Shown one piece after another: positions 52,143-60,578 of a stretch of DNA of 64,000 nucleotides (position 1 is its first letter; every line of letters begins with the position of its first letter). Source of the stretch: Nocardioides sp. InS609-2 (GTDB taxonomy: Bacteria > Actinomycetota > Actinomycetes > Propionibacteriales > Nocardioidaceae); the NCBI RefSeq assembly GCF_023208195.1, contig NZ_CP060034.1, positions 2,542,001 through 2,606,000 of the forward strand. Direction: 5' to 3'. The position numbers were made by a program, and so were the translations under genes. The notes below the pieces were generated by a model. The model made no database searches, was not told the origin of the DNA, and was given only the letters and a program-made list of their open reading frames with translations.

Positions 52143-52410
52143 AACTGGGACGAATATGTGTGGCGGCGACCGCGATCTGCGGCTTCGCCGCTGAGGGTTG
52201 AGCTTGCGGGACGAGTCGGGCGACGCGGCCCGCCGAGCAGGGTCGTGTGTCCCTGCACGGTGCATGGAGCTGTTCTCAAGCACACGACCGTGCTCTGGTG
52301 CACGCTCTCGCCGCTTCGCGAGGACGCCGTGCCCTGACGAGCCGGGATCCCGAGACCGAAACCGGGAAAAGTGGACGCAGGCCGTCCGGAACCCTTGCTA
52401 GCGTGCCGCC

Positions 52411-53001
52411 ATGAGCGACACACCCGAGGGCCTCGAGATCGTCCCGCTCACACCCGACACCTGGACGATGTTCGACGCCATGGTCGCCCGCCATAACGGG
52501 ATCTTCGGCGGCTGCTGGTGCATCTGGTTCCACCCCGACAGCGACGAGCGCGGCCAGGGCGCGGAGGCCAACCGGGCGCTGAAGAAGCGCTATGTCGAGC
52601 AGTGCGCGGCCCACGCGGCGCTCGTCGTCGACGGCGGCGAAGCGGTGGCGTGGGCGGAGTACGGCACGCCGGCCGAGCTCCCCAACATCCACCACCGCAA
52701 GCAGTACGACGCCGAGGCCGACCTCACCCCCGACTACCGGGTGACCTGCATCTTCGTCGACAAGCGGTACCGTCGGCGCGGGCTGGCCGAGACCGCGCTC
52801 CTCGGCGCGGTCGACCTGATCTCCCAGGCAGGCGGCGGCGTCGTCGAGGGCTACCCGCACGTGCCGGGCGAGAAGAAGATGTCCTCCTCGTTCCTCTACA
52901 ACGGCACCCGGGCGATGTACGAGCGCTGCGGCTTCGACTTCGTGCGGCCCAAGGGGATGAAGAACACCGTCATGCGGCGCACCGTCGCCCCGGCCGGCTG
53001 A
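52411..53001 (+). CDS. GNAT-family N-acetyltransferase
   Basis: A 196-residue GNAT. IVPLTPDTWTMFDAMVARHN begins the fold, GGCWCIWFHPDSDERG carries the CWC motif of a Cys-containing GNAT subgroup, and TCIFVDKRYRRRGLAETALL is the acetyl-CoA-binding R/QxxGxG/A loop. Substrate unknown. Single gene. Confidence 0.86.
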   Translation: MSDTPEGLEIVPLTPDTWTMFDAMVARHNGIFGGCWCIWFHPDSDERGQGAEANRALKKRYVEQCAAHAALVVDGGEAVAWAEYGTPAELPNIHHRKQYDAEADLTPDYRVTCIFVDKRYRRRGLAETALLGAVDLISQAGGGVVEGYPHVPGEKKMSSSFLYNGTRAMYERCGFDFVRPKGMKNTVMRRTVAPAG

Positions 53002-53047
53002 CTGCGGTCCGCCCCCGCCGACGCCCGGTCCCCGGGCAGCCGGGCCC

Positions 53048-53178
53048 TCAGGCCTCCGGGATCTCCCGACCGAAGGCCTCGCGGGTGACGTCCTCGGGCT
53101 CGGGGCCGCCCCGAACCCCGGTGTCAAGGGAGTCGAGGGCGGCGAGCTCTTCCGCGGAGAGGTCGAAGTCGACCACGG
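53048..53178 (-). pseudogene. C-terminal stump of an aldo/keto reductase
   Basis: FDLSAEELAALDSLDTGVRG and GPEPEDVTREAFGREIPEA match the last ~42 residues of 2,5-diketogluconate-reductase-type AKRs. The TIM-barrel is gone; upstream sequence is unrelated. Confidence 0.75.
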
Positions 53179-53261
53179 GATCACCCGGTGGCCGTCGCCT
53201 ATGTCGGTAGCGATCCACCGGGATCCGTACACCACTCTGCTGGACGTAACTCTCACTCTTA

Positions 53262-53420
53262 TCAGTAGGAGAGGGCGAAGGTCTTCTGTGCACGTCTTCT
53301 TTCGACGGTGATCGATGCGTTCCAGCTGGGGACGGTTCCGGATAGGCTCACGAGCAGGAGCAGTGCGCTCACGAACAGGTAGGCCGTCGTGACGGCAGGC
53401 GGTCCGGGCTGGTCGCTCAT
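53262..53420 (-). CDS. Short single-span membrane protein
   Basis: A possible 52-residue protein: MSDQPGPPAVTTAYLFVSAL with the helix LFVSALLLLVSLSG and a basic C terminus (ERRRAQKTFALSY). It starts 59 bp after the ABC ATPase gene on the same strand. No strong ribosome site. It may be a real small subunit or a chance frame next to the AKR stump. Confidence 0.35.
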   Translation of the reverse strand: MSDQPGPPAVTTAYLFVSALLLLVSLSGTVPSWNASITVERRRAQKTFALSY

Positions 53421-53479
53421 GGCATCCGTCCGACCACATCGGGCCAAGAACGGCATGAGACGGCCCGATCCGGACCCCA

Positions 53480-54241
53480 TCAGGAGGGCAGGTCGCTCCC
53501 GTCGCCGTAGCGGGTGATGATGGACCGCCGCTCGGTTCCGTCCGCGTGGTACGTCAGGGTCTGCACGTCGATGCCGAACAACCGTGTCAGCTCGTCGTCG
53601 GCGAGCAGCTCGTTGGCGGGTCCGGACCGGACGTCGTCGACACCTCCCATGAGCACCACCGAGTCCGCGACGTAGAGCGCATGGTCGGGGTGGTGGGTGG
53701 TGAGCATGATGGACATGCCGTCGGCAACGATCTTGCGCAGGAGCGACAGGATCTGCGCCTGGTTGTGCAGGTCGAGCCCGGTGGACGGCTCGTCGAGCAC
53801 GAGAACCGGCGCCTCCGAGGCGATCGCCCGTGCGATGAGCACCAGTTGCTGCTCGCCACCGCTCAGGGTGGGGAACTGTCGCTGCGCCAGGTGCTCGACG
53901 CCGATCCGCGCCATGGCGTCGAACCCGGCCGTCCGGTCGTCGCGCCCCGGTGTTCCGAACAGGCTCACCTGACGCACCCGCCCCATGACCACCATGTCGA
54001 GCGCGCGGTATGCGAACGCGCCGCCGCGTGCCTGCGGCACGAAGCCGACGACGCCGTTGTGCCGGACGCTGCCCTCCCGCGGCGTCAGCAGTCCGGCGGC
54101 GCATCGAGCGAGCGTGGTCTTGCCACGACCGTTCGGTCCCAGCACCGCGGTGATCGACCCGGGCGGGACGCCCAAGCTCACGTGTCGGAAGACCCACCCG
54201 GTCGGGCCGTAGGCGTACCCGACGTCGTCGAGTTCAAGCAT
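53480..54241 (-). CDS. FecE/BtuD-type ABC importer ATPase
   Basis: A 253-residue ATPase: Walker A VLGPNGRGKTTLARC, signature FPTLSGGEQQLVLIARAI, Walker B VLVLDEPSTGLDL, switch His in MLTTHHPDHALY. Close to iron-siderophore/B12/metal-chelate importers. Its ATG overlaps the permease stop by 8 bp. Last clear gene of the hydrogenase-linked importer. Confidence 0.9.
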   Translation of the reverse strand: MLELDDVGYAYGPTGWVFRHVSLGVPPGSITAVLGPNGRGKTTLARCAAGLLTPREGSVRHNGVVGFVPQARGGAFAYRALDMVVMGRVRQVSLFGTPGRDDRTAGFDAMARIGVEHLAQRQFPTLSGGEQQLVLIARAIASEAPVLVLDEPSTGLDLHNQAQILSLLRKIVADGMSIMLTTHHPDHALYVADSVVLMGGVDDVRSGPANELLADDELTRLFGIDVQTLTYHADGTERRSIITRYGDGSDLPS

Positions 54242-55295
54242 GGTCCCAGATCCGGTCCCGGTTGCGGCGCAGCAGCCAGAAGAACACCGGTGCGCCGATC
54301 AGCGCGGTCAGCACGCCGAGCGGGATCTCTCCACCACTGGCCGTGCGTGCCACGGTGTCGATGACGACCAGGTAGACCGCGCCCACGAGGAACGAGACCG
54401 GGAGCAGCACCCGGTGGTCCGGACCCACCCATATCCGGGCCAGGTGCGGGATGACCAGGCCGACCCAGCCGACCACGCCGCTCACGGCCACGGCTCCGGC
54501 GACGACGAGGGCGCTCGCCAGGAGAATCACCCAGCGCATCCGGCCCGGACGCAGCCCCACGGACGTTGCCTCCTCGTCCCCCAGGGAGAGCACGTTGATC
54601 CGCCAGCGCAGCAGCAGTAGCACCGCCGCACCGCCGAGGATCGGCGCGACCGCGACGGCGACCTTCGCGAAGGTGGCGGTGGCGAGGCTGCCCAGCAGCC
54701 AGAAGACGATGGCCGGCAGGGTGGTGAGGGGATCGGCGAAGTACGTGACCAGACCGACGAGGGCGGAGAAGAACGACCCCACCACCACGCCGCCGAGCAC
54801 CACCATGAGCATCGGAGTGCCCGACCGACCCATTGTGAGCACGAACAGCAGTCCGAGGGCAGCCAGGCCGAACGCGAAGGCACCACCCACGAGGAAGAAC
54901 GACCCGAGGCCGAGGAACAGCGCCAGCGCACCACCGAGGGACGCGCCCGCCGAGACGCCGATGATCTCCGGGCTGACCAACGGGTTGCGGAACGTCGCCT
55001 GCAGTGCCGCGCCGGCGATGCCGAGCCCCCCGCCGACGAGCACCGCAAGAAGGATGCGCGGCAACCGGATCAGGACGACGACGGTGCGCTCGGGGTCGGT
55101 GAAGTCCCCGCCGGTCGGCAGGACCTCCGCGCCGAGGATCTGCAGCACGTGCCACGCGGACACGCTGAAACGCCCGAGGGACATGGCGACGACGGCAACG
55201 ACGACCAGCGCCACCGCCGCGACCATGATCTGCACGACGCCCCCCACCCGTCCCGGAGCCGCCAGGCGGGTTGGGCGTTCAGCCTCACGAAGCAC
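54234..55295 (-). CDS. FecCD/BtuC-type ABC permease
   Basis: A 353-residue permease with about ten helices. VLIRLPRILLAVLVGGGLGI, ALQATFRNPLVSPEIIGVSA and GVVGWVGLVIPHLARIWVGP are the classic FecCD signatures. GTG 55295 overlaps the binding-protein stop by 11 bp. Forms a homodimeric channel for the ligand delivered by the Tat lipoprotein. Confidence 0.9.
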   Translation of the reverse strand: MLREAERPTRLAAPGRVGGVVQIMVAAVALVVVAVVAMSLGRFSVSAWHVLQILGAEVLPTGGDFTDPERTVVVLIRLPRILLAVLVGGGLGIAGAALQATFRNPLVSPEIIGVSAGASLGGALALFLGLGSFFLVGGAFAFGLAALGLLFVLTMGRSGTPMLMVVLGGVVVGSFFSALVGLVTYFADPLTTLPAIVFWLLGSLATATFAKVAVAVAPILGGAAVLLLLRWRINVLSLGDEEATSVGLRPGRMRWVILLASALVVAGAVAVSGVVGWVGLVIPHLARIWVGPDHRVLLPVSFLVGAVYLVVIDTVARTASGGEIPLGVLTALIGAPVFFWLLRRNRDRIWDHA

Positions 55296-56400
55296 GAAAC
55301 TGTCCGTAGCTCGCGGACGATGCGTTGATGTCCAGACGCAGGATCGAGTCGACCTGCGAGGGGGTGGGCGCCATTCCGTAGAAGAACTGGTAGTCGTCGT
55401 CGATCTTCGCCCGGAGGTCGGTGGTCTCGCCACCGGGGAACGCCACGGCGGACAGCCAGTTCCACATCAGTGGCGACTCGTGGCTCGGCGGGTCCCAGCG
55501 GTAGCCTCCCAACGGAACCTTGTAGACGCGACGCGACGCCACCGCCGAGACGTCCTTCCACCGGGGGTCGCCGTAGATGTCGTCGGGCATGCCGTCGTCG
55601 AAGTTGCCCACCAACACGATGTCGGGGTCCCAGCTCAGCACCTGTTCGAGGCCGACCTCGGTTGCGCCCTTGACGGAGGACGCCGCGTTCTCGCATCCCA
55701 CGAGGCGGATGTACTCGTCGTTGAACGTCTCGGTCCCCATCACCATCAGACCCTCGGCGAAGCGCAGGAAGTACAACACCGTGGGCTTCGTGCCGGTGCG
55801 CCGACGCGCCACCTCGGCGATGTCGTCCCGATCACCCTCGAGGCGGGACGCCATCGCCTTTCCGCGGGCGGGCTTGCCCAGCATCTGCGAGAACATGGCC
55901 AGCCAGGTTTCGACGTCGTCGAGCGTGCCGTACTCGACGCCCAGCACCGGCAGGTGGGCGTTCTCCAGCGGCTTGATGATCTCGTCACCCTGGCTCGACC
56001 ACTGCACCACGACATCCGGATTCAGCTCGAGGACGCTCTCGATGTTCGGCGCGAAGGTCTCGCTGGCGACGTCGTGCTCGACGTCGAGCACGTCCGGGAA
56101 GAAAGAGGCCAGCACGCTGTCGCGTGCGGCGGTCCAGGAAAAGTCGTTCATCCCGACCAGGTGCTCGACGCTCTGGTCCACCGCGATGACGATGGCTGCG
56201 GCGGGAAAGGGGATGGTCACGATGCGCTTCGCGGGCCCGTCCAGACGCAGCACCGAGCCGCGCTGGTCCGTCACCGACACCCCGCTCGACGTCGGCTTGT
56301 CCACCGACTTCCCACAGGCCGCGAGCAGGGTGATTCCGCCCAGTGCGACGGCTCCCTTCATCAGGGTTCTGCGGGGCAGTGCCTCCGGCTGGGAGTTCAT
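55285..56400 (-). CDS. Tat-exported binding lipoprotein of a FecCD-type importer
   Basis: A 371-residue BtuF/FhuD-type binding protein. LPRRTLMKGAVALGGITLLA is a twin-Arg signal with lipobox LAAC, so it is exported folded and lipid-anchored. RIVTIPFPAAAIVIAVDQSV and LNPDVVVQWSSQGDEIIKPL mark the two lobes. The neighbours (HypC-like, HypE remnant) suggest nickel or a nickel chelate as ligand; the fold alone would also allow heme, cobalamin or siderophore. Confidence 0.87.
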   Translation of the reverse strand: MNSQPEALPRRTLMKGAVALGGITLLAACGKSVDKPTSSGVSVTDQRGSVLRLDGPAKRIVTIPFPAAAIVIAVDQSVEHLVGMNDFSWTAARDSVLASFFPDVLDVEHDVASETFAPNIESVLELNPDVVVQWSSQGDEIIKPLENAHLPVLGVEYGTLDDVETWLAMFSQMLGKPARGKAMASRLEGDRDDIAEVARRRTGTKPTVLYFLRFAEGLMVMGTETFNDEYIRLVGCENAASSVKGATEVGLEQVLSWDPDIVLVGNFDDGMPDDIYGDPRWKDVSAVASRRVYKVPLGGYRWDPPSHESPLMWNWLSAVAFPGGETTDLRAKIDDDYQFFYGMAPTPSQVDSILRLDINASSASYGQFRAS

Positions 56401-56414
56401 CGCTGGTCCTTTAG

Positions 56415-57224
56415 TCAGGTGCCCAAAAGGGCGGCCGGTCCTTTGTGCAGGTTTCCTTCATTGACGATGCGCAGATGTCGCGCGGTGAAGTCACGCAGGT
56501 AGCGGACTTGCCGGTAGCTCAAGACGTCACAGACCCACTCCCAGTGCATGGAGACCCAATCCCCCTCGGTCACGTCGTCCATCAGGCTCGTTCCGTCGAC
56601 CGAGCGCTGGACCGTCTCGGTCATCAGATCTCCGAACGCGAGGGTCCGGCCGTCCCAGACCAGCGGCGTCGACTCCACCACCACCTGGTCCCCCTGGACC
56701 GCCAGGACCTTGCCCCAGCGGATGCGGCACTGGTCGAGCACCGTCAAGGCATGGGCGGCCTTGCGCCCGTCACTGAGCAGGCCGGTCCACGGGTAGATGC
56801 AGAAGACCACGAAGCTGTGGTGCGGGACGCCCCCGGCGACCACGCTCTCGGTGAGCGCGGAGAAGCCGGGGCCGGCCCGATACCGAAACCGTTCCTCCAT
56901 CGAGTTGCCGATCGCTCGGGTCGAGACCTGGTTGAGCCGGGAGTTACCCACCCAGTAGGCGTCCACGACCCGACGATCGAGGGGATCGTCCAGACCCAAC
57001 TCCGCGGCGATGAGCTGCAGGTACGGCCACGCTCCGGCGAACTGCTGAGACAACGCCCTCAGGCCGCGCTCGTCCTTGCCGGTCACCCCGTGCTCGAAGA
57101 ACGACTGATGATCATTGGGACCGCAGTAACCGTGGGAGTTCGGCGGGAACGCGTAGCGGGCAAACAGGACCGGCCCGGAGACCGGTGTCCGTCCGGGCGG
57201 ACGGGATGTGAGCAGGTCAGCCAT
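56415..57224 (-). CDS. DUF6390-like hydrogenase-associated protein
   Basis: A 269-residue protein with VLFARYAFPPNSHGYCGPND, VDAYWVGNSRLNQVSTRAIG and a C-terminal DWVSMHWEWVCDVLSYRQVR. From memory these match DUF6390 proteins found beside [NiFe]-hydrogenase genes; function unknown. ATG 57224 overlaps the HypC-like stop by 8 bp; GTG 57233 is an alternative. It lies 14 bp before the binding lipoprotein gene, so the importer is in the same operon. Confidence 0.7.
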   Translation of the reverse strand: MADLLTSRPPGRTPVSGPVLFARYAFPPNSHGYCGPNDHQSFFEHGVTGKDERGLRALSQQFAGAWPYLQLIAAELGLDDPLDRRVVDAYWVGNSRLNQVSTRAIGNSMEERFRYRAGPGFSALTESVVAGGVPHHSFVVFCIYPWTGLLSDGRKAAHALTVLDQCRIRWGKVLAVQGDQVVVESTPLVWDGRTLAFGDLMTETVQRSVDGTSLMDDVTEGDWVSMHWEWVCDVLSYRQVRYLRDFTARHLRIVNEGNLHKGPAALLGT

Positions 57225-57453
57225 CTCGCTCACGACCCACCATCTCCAGGCCACTCATCGCCTCGGCCGCGGCGACCTCGTCGACGGTCTCGAGCGCGAA
57301 ACCCATGTTGATGAGCACCCAGGTCTCCGTCGCGGGAGGGTCGTCGAGCATGCCGATGTTGATCTTGCGCTGTGTCCTCGACGTCGACGAGCGCCAGCTG
57401 GCCGGCGTACCCGTCGAGACTTCGACGACCTTGCCGGGGATTCCGAGACACAT
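57217..57453 (-). CDS. hypC: HypC-type hydrogenase chaperone with a misframed centre
   Basis: A 78-residue HypC: MCLGIPGKVVEV with the essential Cys2, and QRKINIGMLDD ... TWVLINMGFALETVDEVAAA at the C terminus. Residues 13-27 (STGTPASWRSSTSRT) are foreign to the family, whereas the +1 frame of the same bases reads DGYAGQLALVDVEDT, the expected conserved segment. Two compensating indels would explain this. GGAGG lies 8 bp before the ATG. HypC carries Fe(CN)2CO to the hydrogenase large subunit; whether this copy works is doubtful. Confidence 0.82.
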   Translation of the reverse strand: MCLGIPGKVVEVSTGTPASWRSSTSRTQRKINIGMLDDPPATETWVLINMGFALETVDEVAAAEAMSGLEMVGRERDG

Positions 57454-57578
57454 GGTCAGTTCCTCCAATCACGGCCGTCGTGACGGCGATCACATCGCGT
57501 GTTGTCCACAGTAGGCCCATTTGACGGCCCGCGCGGGTCCTGCGACTCGGGCGACGAGACCATGCATGCCCACCTCGT

Positions 57579-57960
57579 TCACGGCGTCCCCGCGCCGTTC
57601 GGTGACGCACCCCAGCCGGTCGACCTGGCCTCCGTCCAGCCGTCGCACACCCACTCCCAGCGCAGCGCGAGGACCTCGCCCGGCGCGACGTCGTCACCGC
57701 GCCGTTGATGGCGAGGCCACCGATGGAGCCCCCGGGAAGAACATTCGACGCACGACGAACGAGTCCTTGAGAAGGCGATGCGCGCGTCGACGATGCCGAG
57801 CACCGCGGAGTTCGAGCGCGGCGGCCGCGGCGTCGGTGTGCGCCGGGAGCAAGAGCTGCTCGATGAGCTCGCCCGAAATCGCCCCCGCCACCACCGTGAC
57901 CCACGACGATCTGCGGCAAGTCCCGCAGCGGCATCCGCCTGCGGCTGCCTCAGCGAGGCC
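57579..57960 (-). pseudogene. hypE: hypE remnant joined to a DUF6390-like tail
   Basis: In order but in different frames: LRDLPQIVVGHGGGG, ISGELIEQLLLPAHTDAAAA, SAVLGIVDARIAFSR, and DSFVVRRMFFPGGSIGGLAI, which together are the N-terminal ~90 residues of HypE (HGGGG, TTDSFVVxPLFFPGGxIGxLAVNGTVND). After that the sequence switches to VAPGEVLALRWEWVCDGWTE, like the C terminus of the DUF6390-like protein downstream. At least three frameshifts plus an internal deletion. Confidence 0.8.
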
Positions 57961-58044
57961 GCGACCAACTCGTGGGCCGCTGACCAGGGAAGTCTCAGGT
58001 GGCGGATACCTAGTCTGACAATTCGTAGGAATCGTCAGTCTTTC

Positions 58045-58165
58045 CTGCATCTCGACAGCATTGTGTCGAGATGCAAGCAAGATTGACGGAATCTCCGCCG
58101 GCTACTTGACGAATCCCGCCCTCGCAGGCGGCGCTCGTCAAAGTACGCGCAACGCGGCAGAAGAG
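58045..58165 (+). repeat. Dispersed repeat copy D
   Basis: Complete palindrome CTGCATCTCGACA-GCATTG-TGTCGAGATGCA, then GATTGACG and the hairpin TACTTGACGA / TCGTCAAAGTA. The outer part has diverged from B and C but the stem pairs. A separate small inverted repeat, CTGACAATTC/GAATCGTCAG, precedes it at 58015-58038. Confidence 0.75.
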
Positions 58166-58176
58166 TGCGGTTGTAC

Positions 58177-58749
58177 TTACGGGTGCCAGTCGTGTGCGGC
58201 GGCCCATTGTTCGGCGAGCGCCATCAGGAGCGGCTGCACAGTTGCCTTCATCTGGCCGTAGACGTACAGGTCCGGGCACTCCTGGGCGAGGCGCAGTTTG
58301 AAGCGACCCCATGAATCACGGTGGTCGTCGTTGGCTCGCAGGAAGTCACGAAAGAGCAGGGCGTATCGCGTTGTCTCGCGATGTGCCTCCCGGACGTGGA
58401 TATTGACCGACCTGCCGCCGACCGGTGGGGCGAAGACTCGCTTGGGATGCTCGGTCGTCCCGAGCGTTTCGACGCGATTCCACTGCTCCGGTCGCTCCCG
58501 ATATCCCGCGTTGGCGAGGGGGCGAAGGTCTGTGTCCGGGAGGCTCTCGACGCGAACCATCAGGTCGATGCAGTCCTTGGCGGGTAGACCGGGCACCGAG
58601 GTCGAGCCGATGTGGTCGGTCGCCTTCGCCCCTGGAAGCGACCGTGCTAGCCACGCCGCCATCTCCACGCCTTCGGTGGCCCACCCAGGTTGGTACTCAA
58701 CTACCTCCAGGTTCTGAGAAAACGGCTCGTCAGGGAAGGGCACCGGCAC
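58177..58749 (-). CDS. GrpB/UPF0157 family protein
   Basis: A 190-residue protein of the nucleotidyltransferase-fold GrpB family: EVVEYQPGWATEGVEMAAWL, KATDHIGSTSVPGLPAKDCI (the GS(T/S)xVPG(L/M)xAKxxID motif) and PPVGGRSVNIHVREAHRETT. RDFLRANDDHRDSWGRFKLR is the C-terminal signature. Substrate unknown. Flanked on both sides by copies of the dispersed repeat. Confidence 0.9.
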   Translation of the reverse strand: MPVPFPDEPFSQNLEVVEYQPGWATEGVEMAAWLARSLPGAKATDHIGSTSVPGLPAKDCIDLMVRVESLPDTDLRPLANAGYRERPEQWNRVETLGTTEHPKRVFAPPVGGRSVNIHVREAHRETTRYALLFRDFLRANDDHRDSWGRFKLRLAQECPDLYVYGQMKATVQPLLMALAEQWAAAHDWHP

Positions 58750-58797
58750 AGTCTCCCAGAGGCACGCTCATCGGCATGTCCGGACGTCCCGGAAGCC

Positions 58798-59075
58798 GAT
58801 CGTCTAGCGGGGCTGTGATGTCCGGTCGGCCAGCAGCAGGGGCAAGCCAGCCCTGAGCCAACTTTTTGAACTGGGCCTGGCTTCAAAATTTTGACTGCAT
58901 CTCGACAAGAGAGTGTCGAGATGCAGGAGAGATTGACGAACTTCGCGTGGGCTACTTGCCGAACTGCCTCCTCGTGGCCGACTCGGTCAAAGTAGGCGGC
59001 TCGGCGTCGGGGGGAGCTATGCCGCCTCCTGCCCCGTATGAGGTCCCCGTCTCGGGATCGTCTCCGGACGGCTCT
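58798..59075 (+). repeat. Dispersed repeat copy B (longest)
   Basis: The most complete copy (278 bp): left block GATCGTCTAGCGGG...TTTTGA shared with copy A; central palindrome CTGCATCTCGACA (58895-58907)-AGAGAG-TGTCGAGATGCAG (58914-58926); right block with hairpin CTACTTGCCGA/TCGGTCAAAGTAG shared with copy C. The open frame through it has no family resemblance. Confidence 0.85.
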
Positions 59076-59132
59076 CATGCCGAGTGCGCAGTTACTTCCC
59101 CGGCAGGGCTGCGTCACAGCGGACCGGTCGAC

Positions 59133-59561
59133 TCAGCAAGCGGGCAGCGCCGAGGCCAGGTAGGTCTTCGTCTTGGTCTTGTGGCCCTTGACCGCGAGCA
59201 GGACTGTGATCGTGGTCGACTCCGGGTAATACCAGGTCCCAGACGAGAACGGCTTGAGCCGGAAGCCGGGGTGCCAGCCGAAGTCGGTGCCGGCCTGCTG
59301 GCTGCCCTGCTCGATCGAGCCCTCGAAGTGCCCCTTGGTCTTGGCCCGCTTGGGGGTGACCCGCTCGTTGATGAGTTTCCCGACCGCGTCGTAGCAGGCT
59401 TGGTACTTCACGCCGCCCACCTTGAGCTGAGTGCCATAGGCGTACCTCGCGCTGTTGGCGCGCGGGGCGGCGTCCTCCGCGGCGGCCGACGCAGCGGGCG
59501 AGACGGCGGCTGTGAGCGAGGTGGCGGCGAAAACGGCGAGGGCGGTGCGGGCGAGCGTCAT
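59133..59561 (-). CDS. Secreted hypothetical protein
   Basis: A 142-residue protein with signal peptide MTLARTALAVFAATSLTAAV and an ASAAA cleavage site. The mature part is basic and beta-rich (RYAYGTQLKVGGVKYQACYD, WYYPESTTITVLLAVKGHKT) and has two Cys that may pair (QACYD and the C-terminal Cys). I do not recognise a family. ATG 59561 fits the signal peptide; an upstream in-frame ATG at 59621 would not. Confidence 0.7.
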   Translation of the reverse strand: MTLARTALAVFAATSLTAAVSPAASAAAEDAAPRANSARYAYGTQLKVGGVKYQACYDAVGKLINERVTPKRAKTKGHFEGSIEQGSQQAGTDFGWHPGFRLKPFSSGTWYYPESTTITVLLAVKGHKTKTKTYLASALPAC

Positions 59562-59882
59562 GATGATCCTGACGGTGGGAGGGGCGAATAGGGGCAAGAT
59601 ACCCCGGTTCGGCGTTGGCAAACCGGGGGTCTGAGCGCGTGTGAGCCCGCCGGATTTCTACCCAGCAGAGCGCTACTCCTCCCACCACGCCACGGGACTT
59701 CATCCAGAGCGCCGGGTGCACAACGGACAGCCAGTGGGCAACCCGCTCCGGTCGCCGATCGGTCACCAGCGCGATCCTGACCGGGATGAGTCGCCGAGTC
59801 GCTTTCCGGTCTTGGCAGAGTCGTCGGGCGATGCCGTGGAAATCGATCGCGCCGGGCACCGAGAGCGTCCTAGCATCTTGAG
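59562..59882. other. Intergenic stretch, nothing firm
   Basis: The minus strand carries a coding-style run (RIALVTDRRPERVAHWLSVV near 59715-59790) with no identifiable gene. No repeat seen. Confidence 0.4.
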
Positions 59883-60578
59883 GTGGCGTTGCGACTCCAA
59901 GCGGTGACCTTCGACGTGGCCGATGCGTCGGCGGTTGCGGCGTTCTGGGCCGGGCTGCTCGATCGGGATGTCCTCGTAGAGTCCCGCGGCGCACTGGTGC
60001 CGGGTGACGAGATGCAGGTGGGGCTCAGGTTCGTGTCCTCCGACGCTGAACAGATCGGACCGCGACTACTGCACCTCCACCTGACCAGTAGCAGCCCGGC
60101 GGACCAGCAGCGGACCGTCGAAACGGTGCTGCGCCTTGGAGGTAGGCATATCGACGTGGGTCAGGAGCCCGATGACGACTTCGTCGTGCTTGCCGACCCG
60201 GGTGGGAACGAGCTATGTGTGATTGGGTCGGGCAACAACTTTCTGGCCGGCACTGGCCATCTGGGCGAGGTCACCTGTAGCGGAACCAGGAATGTCGGCG
60301 TGTTCTGGCGCGATGCACTGAGCTGGCCGCTGGTGTGGGACGAGAACGAGGAGACCGCGGTGCAGTCGCCGCTCGGCGGCACGAAGGTCTCGTGGGGCGG
60401 CCCGCCGGTCGAACCCCAGCACGGACCGAACCGGCAGCGCTTCGACCTGGTCACTGATGACCTCAGCGGCGAGACGGACCGGCTCATCTCGCTCGGCGCC
60501 ACCCGCCTTGGCGCCCTCGCTGACGGTATCGAGCTCACCGACGTGGACGGCAACAAGTTCGGCCTGCACACAGCCTGA
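59883..60578 (+). CDS. Protein with two VOC (glyoxalase-like) domains
   Basis: A 231-residue protein: first VOC half LQAVTFDVADASAVAAFWAG ... DDFVVLADPGGNELCVIG, second half TCSGTRNVGVFWRDALSWPL ... LTDVDGNKFGL. The repeats share FW and DP/VDGN elements. Metal ligands (His/Glu) are partly kept, so either a small-molecule binding or enzymatic role is possible. GTG start at 59883. Resembles the truncated VOC gene at the left window edge in type only. Confidence 0.82.
   Translation: MALRLQAVTFDVADASAVAAFWAGLLDRDVLVESRGALVPGDEMQVGLRFVSSDAEQIGPRLLHLHLTSSSPADQQRTVETVLRLGGRHIDVGQEPDDDFVVLADPGGNELCVIGSGNNFLAGTGHLGEVTCSGTRNVGVFWRDALSWPLVWDENEETAVQSPLGGTKVSWGGPPVEPQHGPNRQRFDLVTDDLSGETDRLISLGATRLGALADGIELTDVDGNKFGLHTA

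Noticed and set aside
58866..59591. A 241-codon plus-strand frame through repeat copy B
   Set aside because: Frame is not kept in copies A, C and D; similarity between copies is at DNA and hairpin level, and the rest is antisense to the secreted-protein gene.
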